A stretch of DNA of 12,219 nucleotides from the NCBI GenBank assembly GCA_040414675.1, contig JBEDUN010000104.1, forward strand, positions 1 through 12,219, written 5' to 3'. The notes beneath the pieces were generated by a model that was not told the origin of the DNA, did not search any database, and saw nothing but the letters and a program-made list of their open reading frames with translations. This document shows, in pieces, positions 1-7,250 of the stretch. Position numbers and translations under genes: made by a program. The first letter of the stretch is position 1. Every line of letters begins with the position of its first letter. The stretch comes from JARBAU01 sp040414675. GTDB taxonomy: Archaea > Thermoproteota > Nitrososphaeria > Nitrososphaerales > Nitrososphaeraceae.

Positions 1-114
1 CTGATTTGAAAAGGGCTGTGGTGATGGAGATTTTCTATTAATTAGATACACTGATGCGGCGACGATAATTGCCAATATGGACAGAACTAATATGATATAG
101 TAAGCCCGATTCAT
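1..114 (-). CDS. N-terminus of a membrane-anchored or exported protein (partial, runs off the left edge)
   Basis: An open frame on the minus strand starts with ATG at 114 and stays open for 38 codons to the window edge. The residues begin MNRAYYIILVLSILAIIVAA, followed by SVYLINRKSPSPQPF. This is one hydrophobic helix (about residues 5-25), then a short basic stretch and a Ser/Pro-rich linker, as expected for a signal anchor or uncleaved signal peptide with the functional domain outside the membrane. A TATA-like stretch on the minus strand at about 141-152 lies roughly 30 bases upstream of the ATG, fitting a leaderless archaeal gene. The functional part lies outside the window, so no family can be named. 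Confidence that it is coding is moderate. Confidence 0.55.
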   Translation of the reverse strand, partial: MNRAYYIILVLSILAIIVAASVYLINRKSPSPQPFSNQ

Positions 115-172
115 CTATGGAGTCCAATTATATTCAAGTGCGATATATAAGTCAAATCTCATTTTATATCAA

Positions 173-307
173 CTAATCTTTAATTGCATATCTGAATTTC
201 TTATTTGATTCAGGTATGATATCCCTCAAGTCTGGGACAGTTAATCTCTTTTTCTGCTCTAAGATGATAATATCATGAATAAATAGTATAAGATGCGCGC
301 CATGCAT
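173..307 (-). CDS. possible small ORF of 44 residues, unrecognised
   Basis: ATG at 307 opens a 44-codon frame ending in TAG at 173. The N-terminal third is hydrophobic (HLILFIHDIIIL). The rest is polar and looks protein-like (EQKKRLTVPDLRDIIPES, then NKKFRYAIKD). There is no clear Shine-Dalgarno sequence or TATA box at the right distance, and no family is recognised. It precedes the partial membrane-anchored gene on the same strand by 58 bases. It may be a small gene, the tail of a decayed gene, or chance. Confidence 0.22.
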   Translation of the reverse strand: MHGAHLILFIHDIIILEQKKRLTVPDLRDIIPESNKKFRYAIKD

Positions 308-768
308 TTATGTACTAGAACATTCGTGACAACCGTGTAGTACAACATCACTATCTAAAGTGCTATCTATCTACTACAATGGACTAACAGAATGTCCGAC
401 TATCTTAATACCTTTCATTATAATAGGTGTTACCATGACAACACCGCATAGCTTCATGATATCTATAATAAATAGTTGGTATACTAATTAAAATAGCATA
501 TAAGATAGGACGGACAAAGATCTGCTATACAATTTCTATTGCGCATTTTTAGATGACTCATAGAAGAAAAAGTAGAACAATCTACATATATCAAAATGGC
601 CCGCGCCAATAACATTGGTTGATTATGAGGTGAGAAAGAGAAAGAAGGTACTCCTCCGAACAAATGATATCTATAGATAATGGCAATTAATAGAAATGAA
701 CTAATGTGTTTAATTTAGTCAATCACAAGTAAGTTTTTAGTGTATCGGACAACTGCTGTTGTTACTAA
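308..768. other. AT-rich intergenic region, no gene recognised
   Basis: No convincing ORF or RNA gene is seen in about 460 bases. A perfect 12-base palindrome (TATCTATAGATA) sits at 668-679, but in AT-rich DNA this may be chance. The stretch lies just past the end of the hydrolase gene and probably holds its transcription end. Confidence 0.5.
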
Positions 769-1638
769 TTATGAAGATGTAAGCCAGTTTACAATAGTAC
801 GGTTAACGAGATCGGCTGCATCGTGCTGGACAAAATGGCCGGCCTGAGGGATTGTGAGTAAGTTCCAGCTATTTTCTAGCCAATCCCAGGTATTGTTCAA
901 GCCGCCTGGCAGCAAATATTGGTCTTGCAATCCATGAATCTGGAGGACAGGCGCTTGTACTTTGTTGATTAAGAAAGAAGCATTCTGGTAAGGTTGACGT
1001 GGATAGTTCTGTTTGTAATAATGCAACATTGCCTCAAAGTCTGACCGCCGAAAAGCCTCAATGTAGCGTTCTCTGGCTACCGGGTTGTGTACCCATGCAC
1101 TAAGCGATTCTGGAGTGAGTTGTTTATGAGCTCCTTCTTGCTGAAAGTCGCGTGCGTAAGCAGAGTTCTTCTGCTGCTGTGGATTTTGTGCTAGTTCACG
1201 GACTATACCGCTAGGATGAGGAGTATTGAGAACGATCAGGCGTTCGGTCATTGTCGGAAAATACATTGCAAAAAACCAAGCAATAGCTCCGCCCCAGTCG
1301 TGGCCCACGATGATGGATTTATCCCTTTCAAGGTAGTGCATAACAGCTTGGATATCGCTTACCAAGTGACGCATTTGATAATACTCGCCGCCTTGTGGTT
1401 TATCACTTAGGTTATAGCCGCGTAAGTCAATTGCAACAATTTGGTAATTGGACATCAGAGCGGTCATCTGATTACGCCAGGTATACCAGAAATCTGGAAA
1501 TCCATGGATCATGACAATTGATTTCGATCCTTCGCCAATCGTGACAAGGTGTATGCGTACCCCATTATTGTCGGCATAATGATGTGTTACATATTTGTCG
1601 ATATCGCTGGGGACGATTGAGGAGCTTGCATTTTGCAT
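769..1638 (-). CDS. alpha/beta hydrolase of the epoxide hydrolase type
   Basis: A 289-residue soluble alpha/beta-hydrolase. Visible motifs are the oxyanion-hole HGFP (45-48), the nucleophile elbow GHDWGG (112-117) with Asp114 in place of Ser, a charge-relay acid at Asp239 (HGLQDQY) and the catalytic His268 (AGHFVQHD). An Asp nucleophile with the Trp next to it is typical of epoxide hydrolases and haloalkane dehalogenases. The cap region has Tyr161 (AYARDFQ) and Tyr207/208 (LHYYKQNY), which fit the two epoxide-polarising tyrosines of epoxide hydrolases and make a dehalogenase less likely. The length is normal and there is no signal peptide. The ATG lies 24 bases after the stop of the upstream monooxygenase on the same strand, so the two are probably co-transcribed. 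This suggests it opens an epoxide made by that enzyme (inference). The substrate is unknown. Confidence 0.9.
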   Translation of the reverse strand: MQNASSSIVPSDIDKYVTHHYADNNGVRIHLVTIGEGSKSIVMIHGFPDFWYTWRNQMTALMSNYQIVAIDLRGYNLSDKPQGGEYYQMRHLVSDIQAVMHYLERDKSIIVGHDWGGAIAWFFAMYFPTMTERLIVLNTPHPSGIVRELAQNPQQQKNSAYARDFQQEGAHKQLTPESLSAWVHNPVARERYIEAFRRSDFEAMLHYYKQNYPRQPYQNASFLINKVQAPVLQIHGLQDQYLLPGGLNNTWDWLENSWNLLTIPQAGHFVQHDAADLVNRTIVNWLTSS

Positions 1639-1662
1639 ATATCTATTTCTTTTTCATATCTC

Positions 1663-3192
1663 TCACATCTTTCTTTCTATGAATGACACTGATGGTCTGG
1701 TTTTGTCGTTATTGCTACTAGGAAGTGAGCGGATTATGGAGAGCTCCTCTTGAGAAAGAGCTTGGCCACAGGAATCTTCACCTCGTAAAAGGCGCTTGAT
1801 GGCTCTCTTGAATGCTACTGTCAGAATGTGTGTGGCCATATGCAGACTAATCAAAGAGCGTAGAGGGGTTGCTAGTATTATGAGACTAAAGTACTCCTGA
1901 GCAATTTTAGGTTCTACGATCGCGGCGTATAGGACTAGGTCCAGATAACGACGCAAAAAGTATGATCCAGGATTCGGACTAGCTCCTCTCAACCTAACTG
2001 TCGGCCAACGTAGGTCTTCGCTGGTCGCAAGAAGCCAAGGGGTTGCTATAGTTTCTGCAAGTTGCTGCTGGAAATACTGCTCGAAATTCACTCCGGATGA
2101 ATTTTGCTGCTCCTGCAGGCAACGCTTGAGGACCATTGAGTCAAAGGCACTCACCGTCATGCCTTGTCCATAAATGGGATTGAAAGCGCAGACAGCATCC
2201 CCGATGACTATGAAGCCAGTTGGCCAGCGCTGCATCAGCTCAAAATGGCGGAAGTGATTCTCGAGTGTGCCATAACCTCGAATAGGTGTTAATGGCTGTG
2301 CTATACGTATGGCTTCATAAATAGATGGATCTGCGAGCTTTTGTGCCCATTGTAGAAAGCCTTCTTCGTCTATCGGGGGCGCTTTTCCAGCCATACCTCC
2401 TAGTGTCACATGCCAGAGTCCATGGTCAACTGAGAGCATGACTCCACCCCGGTTGTTTGGAGGACGTCCATTGATGATTATGTTTTGCCATTTGGCCGGA
2501 AACTGTTCAGGCTTGAGATAAAAGCGTGATGCGTATCTGAGATTAGAGTTAATCGTCTCTACACGAGGAGCATCGTATCCCAGGTCTGTTAGCCATTGGA
2601 GAGCCTTCGAATGTCGTCCACTAGCATCAACAACCAGATTTGCATATAACCTAGTAATAGTATTTCTTTTAGATCTCTGCTCTCCTCGCTCATGCACCTG
2701 AACTCCAGTAACGCAGGTCCGGTCATGTGTAGCCAGTAGTCTTGTTACCTCGATATTAGTGATGATATGGATATTTGGAAGTTTTGAGACACGATTTCGC
2801 ACATGCCACTCTAGCAGAGGACGACTGAAACTGATGGAAGCTTCCCGCATTTTTGGCAACGGTAGTAATCCTTTGGGAGATACAATGGCAAGTGGAATTA
2901 TGTCAGAGACAACGTCAGCACCATCTTTACACAGGTCATTGATAATACCAGGAAAGAGCTGTTCAATGATGGGAAACGCAGTAGGAAGCAATCCGTGCGC
3001 ATGATACGATTGCGGAACCCCTTTGCGATGGTCTGGTGTCAAAGGAAAGATGTCGTGATCTAGAATTGTGACAGTATTAAACGAGTCGGACAATACACGA
3101 GCTGCGAATAATCCTGCAAGACTTCCCCCGATTATCAACGCATCGCGGTTAGCGTTCATTGTGTCTACCGTTGCTTCATTCCTATCATTCAC
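1663..3192 (-). CDS. FAD-dependent monooxygenase / epoxidase-like oxidoreductase
   Basis: A 509-residue flavoprotein of the para-hydroxybenzoate hydroxylase-like group. The FAD-binding fold starts with the dinucleotide motif IIGGSLAGL (20-28). A conserved stretch RKGVPQSYHAHGLL (56-69) is typical of a bacterial subgroup of FAD-dependent oxidoreductases that includes epoxidase-like enzymes. VVDASGR (187-193) and the second FAD motif IGDAVCAFNPIYGQGM (330-345) complete the family pattern. The C-terminus (about 400-509) is basic and helical with no clear membrane span. The start is GTG at 3192, with a Shine-Dalgarno-like GGGAGTGA about 12 bases upstream; ATG at residue 12 is the alternative. It heads a two-gene minus-strand unit with the epoxide-hydrolase-like gene. 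Both are richer in G+C than their surroundings, suggesting transfer from bacteria (inference). The substrate is unknown; an unsaturated isoprenoid or aromatic is plausible. Confidence 0.88.
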   Translation of the reverse strand: MNDRNEATVDTMNANRDALIIGGSLAGLFAARVLSDSFNTVTILDHDIFPLTPDHRKGVPQSYHAHGLLPTAFPIIEQLFPGIINDLCKDGADVVSDIIPLAIVSPKGLLPLPKMREASISFSRPLLEWHVRNRVSKLPNIHIITNIEVTRLLATHDRTCVTGVQVHERGEQRSKRNTITRLYANLVVDASGRHSKALQWLTDLGYDAPRVETINSNLRYASRFYLKPEQFPAKWQNIIINGRPPNNRGGVMLSVDHGLWHVTLGGMAGKAPPIDEEGFLQWAQKLADPSIYEAIRIAQPLTPIRGYGTLENHFRHFELMQRWPTGFIVIGDAVCAFNPIYGQGMTVSAFDSMVLKRCLQEQQNSSGVNFEQYFQQQLAETIATPWLLATSEDLRWPTVRLRGASPNPGSYFLRRYLDLVLYAAIVEPKIAQEYFSLIILATPLRSLISLHMATHILTVAFKRAIKRLLRGEDSCGQALSQEELSIIRSLPSSNNDKTRPSVSFIERKM

Positions 3193-3680
3193 TGTTCTTA
3201 TTCACTCCCTTCAAATCAGAAACTATGATTAGACCCCAACTAACGAAGGCATAGAGGATGAGATGGGCGACATGTTTCTCCTTTTCCAAAGTTAACTCAT
3301 AGACTCTAAGAAAACAAATATTGATATCATCTCCTCAGCACTAACAGTTAAAATTGAGGATTGTTGTTAACTTGTAGAATCTTATTGGGAGAGCATGGTG
3401 ATAAGACAGGTGATCTTCTTCTCATCATACGTGGCTATCCAGTCTATTGTTGCTGTTCAATACTTTATTTATGATATGCATGATCAGCAATATACAGAAT
3501 ACATAAGTTAATGCTTACTTCTGTCGGCCCAACTTAATATTGCTGACTCTCCTTAGTACACGCGAATCAATATTTATGGTCTGTTAACACCAAATATGTT
3601 TACCACATCAAATAACATTAGACTTTTGACACATCAGGATTAATCATCCCGCACATAAAGTTATAATATGATATGAGTGA
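3193..3680. other. intergenic region upstream of the monooxygenase unit
   Basis: About 490 AT-rich bases between the start of the minus-strand monooxygenase unit and the SWIM remnant. The monooxygenase promoter should lie at its left end. A TATA-like run (TTATAATATG) at about 3661-3670 could be the old promoter of the SWIM gene. Nothing else is recognised. Confidence 0.45.
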
Positions 3681-3924
3681 TGGCAGGTTATAAATATTAT
3701 CAAATATAGCCCAAACAATGACGCCATAACGATGATTGATGACTCACATTATGGTGCTAGATCGATGTCTGGTGACAACATTTATACCGTTACTGCAACC
3801 AAATAAGACTGGATTTGTTCCTGTCCAGATTATGCGTGCCACAATGCCAAGTGCAAGCATGTATATGCAGTTGAATTTTATTGCAATCAAAGCGCGGCTA
3901 TGCGCGCATAGAAATTTGATTTAG
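3681..3924 (+). pseudogene. SWIM zinc-finger fragment, probably an insertion-sequence transposase remnant
   Basis: Reading in the frame of 3681 gives ...ITMIDDSHYGARSMSGD, NIYTVTATK, a TAA at 3804-3806, then DWICSCPDYACHNAKCKHVY and AVEF. The residues C-x-C ... C-x-H (Cys codons 3816 and 3822, Cys 3852, His 3858) are a complete SWIM zinc finger, followed by the usual YAVEF. After AVEF the frame must shift by one base in the run of four T at 3876-3879 to continue as IAIKARLCAHRNLI, ending at TAG 3922. Thus one nonsense codon (AAA to TAA would explain it) and one frameshift break it, and no catalytic domain follows. SWIM fingers of this form occur near the N-terminus of transposases in Nitrososphaeria (from memory), so a relic of an insertion sequence is the likeliest origin. 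A decayed stand-alone SWIM protein is also possible. Confidence 0.65.
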
Positions 3925-3941
3925 TAACGTATAGTAACGTA
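3922..3941. repeat. 10-base tandem direct repeat, two copies
   Basis: TAGTAACGTA occurs twice back to back, starting at the stop codon that ends the SWIM remnant. It may be a replication-slippage product or a scar at the edge of the decayed element. No function is inferred. Confidence 0.6.
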
Positions 3942-4012
3942 TACAGCTGAATCAAAACCGTGTTATTTTCAAAAAAGAGAAGATGGATGTTTGTCTTTTG
4001 CTTACGGTGTTG

Positions 4013-4276
4013 TTAGGTCCTTGTGGTCCTGCCTGCTACTCCCATTGGTCCTTGACAGAATAATCCGCTACATGGACCTGGTGGTCCAGGAGGTCCTTGT
4101 GATCCTTGTACTCCTGATCCTCCTCCAGAAAGATTAACTACACAGGTTGCACCGTTACTGCAATTCAATTGTTCTGCCTTACTAACTTGCATTGGATCAG
4201 ATATACTCACTAACAGCGTTAACAGTATAGCTACTATTGAGAAGCATCCAATACATCTAGGTATGTTACCATTCAT
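4013..4276 (-). CDS. small exported collagen-like protein, apparently frameshifted at its C-terminus
   Basis: The 87-residue frame has a signal peptide (hydrophobic core SIVAILLTLLVSI at 13-25, probable cleavage after SKA at about 33). A Cys-containing stretch follows (LNCSNGATCVVNLSGGGSG), then a Gly-X-Y collagen-like run GVQGSQGPPGPPGP, CSGLFCQ and GPMGVAG. After that the pattern is lost (RTTRT, stop). At this point the DNA carries a 4-base tandem duplication (CTGCCTGC at 4029-4036 on the plus strand). Removing one copy gives GPM-GVA-GPQ-GPN-NTVSKRQ and extends the frame to a TGA at 3952, so Gly-X-Y is restored exactly. Short exported proteins with a few GPP triplets are common in soil ammonia-oxidising archaea (from memory); their role is unknown, perhaps at the cell surface. 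The start is ATG at 4276; the promoter is not clear. Confidence 0.7.
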   Translation of the reverse strand: MNGNIPRCIGCFSIVAILLTLLVSISDPMQVSKAEQLNCSNGATCVVNLSGGGSGVQGSQGPPGPPGPCSGLFCQGPMGVAGRTTRT

Positions 4277-4655
4277 AGTTCTGAATTTCTATTGATAACA
4301 GGCCTTATGTCAGTTAGGATGCTTGTATACTGCCATTTTTAATATCTTTCTAAGGTTGGTTAAATATACTAAACAAGTCATATAATTTTAATAGAACAAC
4401 TTTAGGAGTCTTGTCCTATGGAAAATGTTTTTGACATTTGACCTGTTTCACACGACGCAAAATTGTAATTTTGAATTCATATTCTAGATACAACTTTTGG
4501 AGTTCATATTCTTCAATCTCGAAATTTTGAGAACTATTTTACTATATCAGTGCTGCCGTTTTACTGTCTTGCACTGCAGCAGCGTACTAGGTACTTGCAA
4601 TTATCCTGTTGGTTGGAAAGGCTCCATTAACCGGCCAGATTATCCTCACTTAACT
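4277..4655. other. AT-rich intergenic region
   Basis: About 380 bases between two minus-strand genes. It holds the upstream region of the collagen-like gene and the presumed 3' end of the small charged protein gene. No ORF, RNA gene or strong repeat is recognised. Confidence 0.45.
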
Positions 4656-4865
4656 TCATTTGTTGGTCAGATGTCTCTTTCTTCGATTTTCTTCGTCCAA
4701 AATCATTGCGTATATTTGCTGCATGGCTTCTACCTCTGCTAAATTGTCCTCAACAATCCGCATGTTGAACTTTTCTGGGTATACTGCTTTTTGCTTCTTC
4801 TGAATTGCCTTGTATATCATATCCTTAACCGTTAAGTCTGTTCCTTTTCGCTTTTCTTTAGGCAA
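4656..4865 (-). CDS. small highly charged protein of unknown function
   Basis: A 69-residue, Lys/Glu-rich protein with no signal peptide or membrane span. It begins MPKEKRKGTDLTVKDMIYKA and is predicted by eye to be mostly helical, with an acidic amphipathic stretch (VEDNLAEVEAMQQIYAMILD) and a basic tail (EENRRKRHLTNK). The start is TTG at 4865, since a TGA codon lies directly upstream in frame. A TATA-like ACATATAG about 30 bases upstream fits leaderless transcription. ATG at residue 16 is the alternative start. No family is recognised. The composition looks like real protein, while the opposite-strand frame across the same bases is hydrophobic and Cys-rich without family features. It stands alone between long intergenic regions. 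Confidence 0.5.
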   Translation of the reverse strand: MPKEKRKGTDLTVKDMIYKAIQKKQKAVYPEKFNMRIVEDNLAEVEAMQQIYAMILDEENRRKRHLTNK

Positions 4866-5378
4866 TCATGACATACTAAACGTAGTGATTTCTATATGTT
4901 GGAGAACTTTGAACAGAGGGAATGACTGGTTCCTTTTATTGTTAGTTGTACGGTGTGAGATAAGGTGATACTAATGGATTTGCATTTCTTTGGTTTGTCT
5001 TATCCTATTACCGGAAAGTGTTGGTTTCTGAGAGCCTGCGTCTTATCTATGTCTCATCATATGACTGAATAGCAGATAAGCAGGACTAGAGCAGTGGTGA
5101 AGATAAGTGTCGACCCTATCCTCACCACCGAAATGCATCACCACATGCACCAGTTTAGAATTGGATAATTATGATATAAACAGGACGAACTCTTTCTCTA
5201 TTCTATTTTTCTGAACAGTTTACAATGGTTTGTATTTGGATCGTGAGTCCGATCCACATAACAAATATTGGATCTATTGTTAGACTAAATCATTGATTCA
5301 GACAGAAACGATCTATGCCGTAGCAGCATGTGGAGGGCATGAAGGTTATCCATGGATTAAAGAAGAAAAAGTATGGGT
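4866..5378. other. intergenic region with a short hairpin and a doubtful 35-codon ORF
   Basis: About 510 bases without a convincing gene. A 7-base-pair inverted repeat (TGGATCG at 5237-5243, CGATCCA at 5250-5256, 6-base loop) could form a hairpin. On the minus strand a 35-codon frame starts with GTG at 5150 and ends with TAA at 5043. It has a TATA-like TTTATATCA some 27 bases upstream of the GTG, as in leaderless archaeal genes. Its sequence (MHFGGEDRVDTYLHHCSSPA near the start) matches nothing recognised. Confidence 0.35.
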
Positions 5379-5621
5379 TTACTCCGCTTTAGTTGTTTTT
5401 ACTTCCGCAATCCACTCACACTTGAAACCAGCTTTTTCATGATGTCTTACTACTGCCTCAATATTTGGAGCATCCAAGAGGCAAAAGAGCCTGTCCTGTT
5501 CTTCATTGTATGCCAAGTTATCGTGCGTTACACCAAACTCATCTTTAGGAGAGTTGTGTACTTTTCTCAAAGTCTCCTCATCAACGCCTTTCAAACTATG
5601 GGCATCAAGAAACTTGGGCAT
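5379..5621 (-). CDS. DUF4242 family protein (SCO4226-like, possible nickel/metal binding)
   Basis: An 80-residue soluble protein with the DUF4242 pattern: MPKFLDAHSLKG at the start, a central NLAYNEEQDRLFCLLDAPN (35-53), then EAVVRHHEKAGFKCEWIAEV (55-74). The small ferredoxin-like fold of this family has one structurally studied member, Streptomyces SCO4226, described as a nickel-binding protein. Here His8, His22, His33, Cys47, His60, His61 and Cys68 are candidate ligands, but which are used cannot be told from sequence. Length is normal for the family. The ATG at 5621 is preceded by the Shine-Dalgarno-like GAGGGTGA about 9 bases upstream. The gene is divergent from the ribbon-helix-helix regulator, with about 240 bases between them. 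The physiological role is unknown. Confidence 0.8.
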   Translation of the reverse strand: MPKFLDAHSLKGVDEETLRKVHNSPKDEFGVTHDNLAYNEEQDRLFCLLDAPNIEAVVRHHEKAGFKCEWIAEVKTTKAE

Positions 5622-5766
5622 TCTATTTTGTCACCCTCTCTGATTTAACACTAGTTATTGCAGATACGCTTCTTGCCAATTTGTGACTTCCTATTTCAAG
5701 TGCTATATATGTTGGGGCGAAGCCCAATGAAATCCATCCGATCATTTCAGGTATTTCCACATACGT

Positions 5767-5848
5767 GATATCACGATATCACCAATATAAATGTAGCTAA
5801 TATAGATATCGTGATATCCCTATTTATCTAGCATAGATATCGTGATAG
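5767..5848. promoter_or_regulatory. three copies of a GATATC-N2-GATATC palindrome: probable operators
   Basis: Three near-identical 14-base palindromes lie upstream of the ribbon-helix-helix gene. They are GATATCACGATATC (5767-5780, perfect), GATATCGTGATATC (5805-5818, perfect) and GATATCGTGATAGC (5835-5848, last half-site degenerate). The first is in the opposite orientation. Their centres are 38 and 30 bases apart, so spacing is not uniform. The nearest site lies immediately upstream of the TATA-like CTTATATT at 5850-5857, which would serve a leaderless ATG at 5882. Multiple short palindromes next to a ribbon-helix-helix gene are the usual pattern for autorepression (established for Arc/CopG-type proteins); binding here is inferred. 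A small hairpin (GGGC-GAA-GCCC, 5715-5725) lies further upstream. Confidence 0.7.
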
Positions 5849-5881
5849 CACTTATATTGTAGTATGGATATTATACTTATA

Positions 5882-6544
5882 ATGGTACATGATTTTATAA
5901 TTCGTGGCTTTGATGATGACGTTCATTCTCAATTGGGAGATTTGTCAAGACAAAAAGGTGTGTCCATAAACTCCATTGTAAAGGATGCTGTAGATAAATG
6001 GCTAAAACAACAAAAAGAAATACCAAAGCGTCATTATTTTCTTATTTATGATAACGACGAATCTATGAAATCCATATTAGAATCCATGGATGAGATGACA
6101 AAGAAGGGTGACTGGTTCAGATGTTTTGTCCGATCATCAGATTATTCAATTATGGATCTATTAGAAAAGCTAAACTGGTTTGATGGAACAAAAATGCAAT
6201 ACAAAAATCCACAAAGGGATTATATGAAGTACTGTAGTAGTGTAGTACAAAATATTTCAAAGAATTCTGGAAATAAAGAAGTGTATTGTATCGACTTTCT
6301 TATGAATGATATAGCTACCACTACATCTATGAAGGAAGCAATCAAAATTGATAAAGCGTATGATGAAAACAAGTTAGAAGGTATTGTGTTTTGTGCTTGT
6401 AGGGCAAATATTTTTTTCGATAATTCCGTAGCAGAGATGTTAGAGCTATTTGATTCACATGAACAAATATTTATTATCAAAGCTGGGCTCGTATACAAAT
6501 TACATATAAGTAAGGAAAATATCCACAAATTATTTCTAGATTAA
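5882..6544 (+). CDS. ribbon-helix-helix regulator with a large C-terminal domain
   Basis: From the ATG at 5882 the product is 220 residues. An upstream in-frame ATG at 5864 would add six hydrophobic residues. I prefer 5882 because MVHDFIIRGF places the DNA-binding beta strand at the N-terminus, as in other family members, and a TATA-like box lies about 27 bases upstream. Residues 1-43 form a ribbon-helix-helix (HDFIIRGFDDDVHSQLG, then SRQKGVSINSIVKDAVDKWL). The remaining 170 residues are a soluble alpha/beta domain beginning KRHYFLIYDNDESMKSILES and ending HISKENIHKLFLD. It faintly recalls MEDS/DcmR-type sensory domains (an H-x-x-x-x-Y start followed by a helix), but the similarity is too weak to claim. 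Most such regulators are under 100 residues, so the long second domain is notable. No toxin partner follows, so an antitoxin role is unsupported. The palindromes upstream suggest autorepression. Confidence 0.75.
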   Translation: MVHDFIIRGFDDDVHSQLGDLSRQKGVSINSIVKDAVDKWLKQQKEIPKRHYFLIYDNDESMKSILESMDEMTKKGDWFRCFVRSSDYSIMDLLEKLNWFDGTKMQYKNPQRDYMKYCSSVVQNISKNSGNKEVYCIDFLMNDIATTTSMKEAIKIDKAYDENKLEGIVFCACRANIFFDNSVAEMLELFDSHEQIFIIKAGLVYKLHISKENIHKLFLD

Positions 6545-7250
6545 TTTCATATCATGCATAATAGTAAGGAGCTGTAATTGACATGTTGCACTACAAGAAC
6601 CAAAATTGCTCGACAGTATCGGCATAGCCCAAATGGAGCAAGAAGTTCAGAAGAGGGTTGTGGCAGTCCTAAAAAGACTTAGGAAATTATGACTCAAGAA
6701 ACTGGAATTCAATCATCTTTGAGTGAAGACGACATGAAACTGTATCTGCAAGAAGTAATTCAAGATGCCTGTACCGTGCGATATGGTAGGTGAGAGTTCA
6801 CAGATGGATTAGAAGGATATAAAGACATTGTACGAAGGACATGATATTCAAGCTAAAAGTGACTATAACCTGATTGACCTATCTAGTGATAAATTGAATT
6901 CTGAAGTTAGTCAACCAAAGGAATGCTTATCACAATGGATGAAAAATGGCCTTCCTAAAATAGTATCACGAAGTTTCTATTTCAAAAATCATCAGTAGCA
7001 ATAATCAAAAATGCTAATGAAAATCAAATGCTCGAGGTGTTTATGTACATCTACATATAGCATTATTGTTCAATGTAGAAATTTTGATCTGCAAGCATCT
7101 ATCTCGGATATATGTTACTGTATAAATAATCATACAAAGATGGATTATCATTCTACCTATCTTTTGTCCAGTTTCAAGGCATGGGTATCCTCGTGGACCA
7201 TATACACCATCACATTATTATAATGCCTGGATTTGTGATCTTTATCAGAA
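6545..7250. other. gene debris: overlapping short frames without an intact gene
   Basis: About 700 bases hold only broken frames that look protein-like. A frame before 6691 reads PKLLDSIGIAQMEQEVQKRV and on to a TGA that overlaps the next ATG (ATGA at 6689). That ATG opens a 34-codon frame ending at 6793, described separately. Further right, a frame ending in TGA at 7252-7254 reads LPIFCPVSRHGYPRGPYTPS and HYYNAWICDLYQN; it overlaps the TTG start of the first YnfA copy. A longer frame at 7011-7223 is low-complexity in character and not supported. I could not place any of it in a family. Confidence 0.4.
6689..6998 (+). pseudogene. possible decayed gene of about 100 codons, unrecognised
   Basis: The frame from ATG 6689 reads MTQETGIQSSLSEDDMKLYL and QEVIQDACTVRYGR, then TGA at 6791-6793. 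The same frame continues EFTDGLEGYKDI. Another frame, open from 6813 to TAG 6996, reads KDIKTLYEGHDIQAKSDYNL, IDLSSDKLNSEV and so on to SRSFYFKNHQ. The two overlap on the KDI codons, so one nonsense codon plus one frameshift would join them. The composition is typical of a soluble archaeal protein, but no domain is recognised. Chance frames cannot be excluded. Confidence 0.3.

Noticed and set aside
4497..4742. 81-codon plus-strand hydrophobic frame
   Set aside because: Overlaps the better-looking charged minus-strand protein and has a Cys/Phe/Leu composition typical of antisense frames.
5373..5648. 91-codon plus-strand frame opposite the DUF4242 gene
   Set aside because: DUF4242 on the minus strand is clear and has a Shine-Dalgarno sequence; this frame is its shadow.
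5767..5848. Possible CRISPR-like repeat array
   Set aside because: Only three 14-base units, one inverted, with uneven spacing and directly upstream of a DNA-binding protein gene: operators, not CRISPR.
6220..6528. 102-codon minus-strand frame opposite the ribbon-helix-helix gene
   Set aside because: Antisense shadow in AT-rich DNA with no own promoter or recognisable domain.
5864..6544. Toxin-antitoxin module with the ribbon-helix-helix protein as antitoxin
   Set aside because: No intact neighbouring gene could be the toxin and the protein is far larger than usual antitoxins.
7011..7223. 70-codon plus-strand frame with several Cys
   Set aside because: The Cys spacing matches no zinc finger and the composition is not protein-like; a competing frame in the same DNA looks more like real debris.
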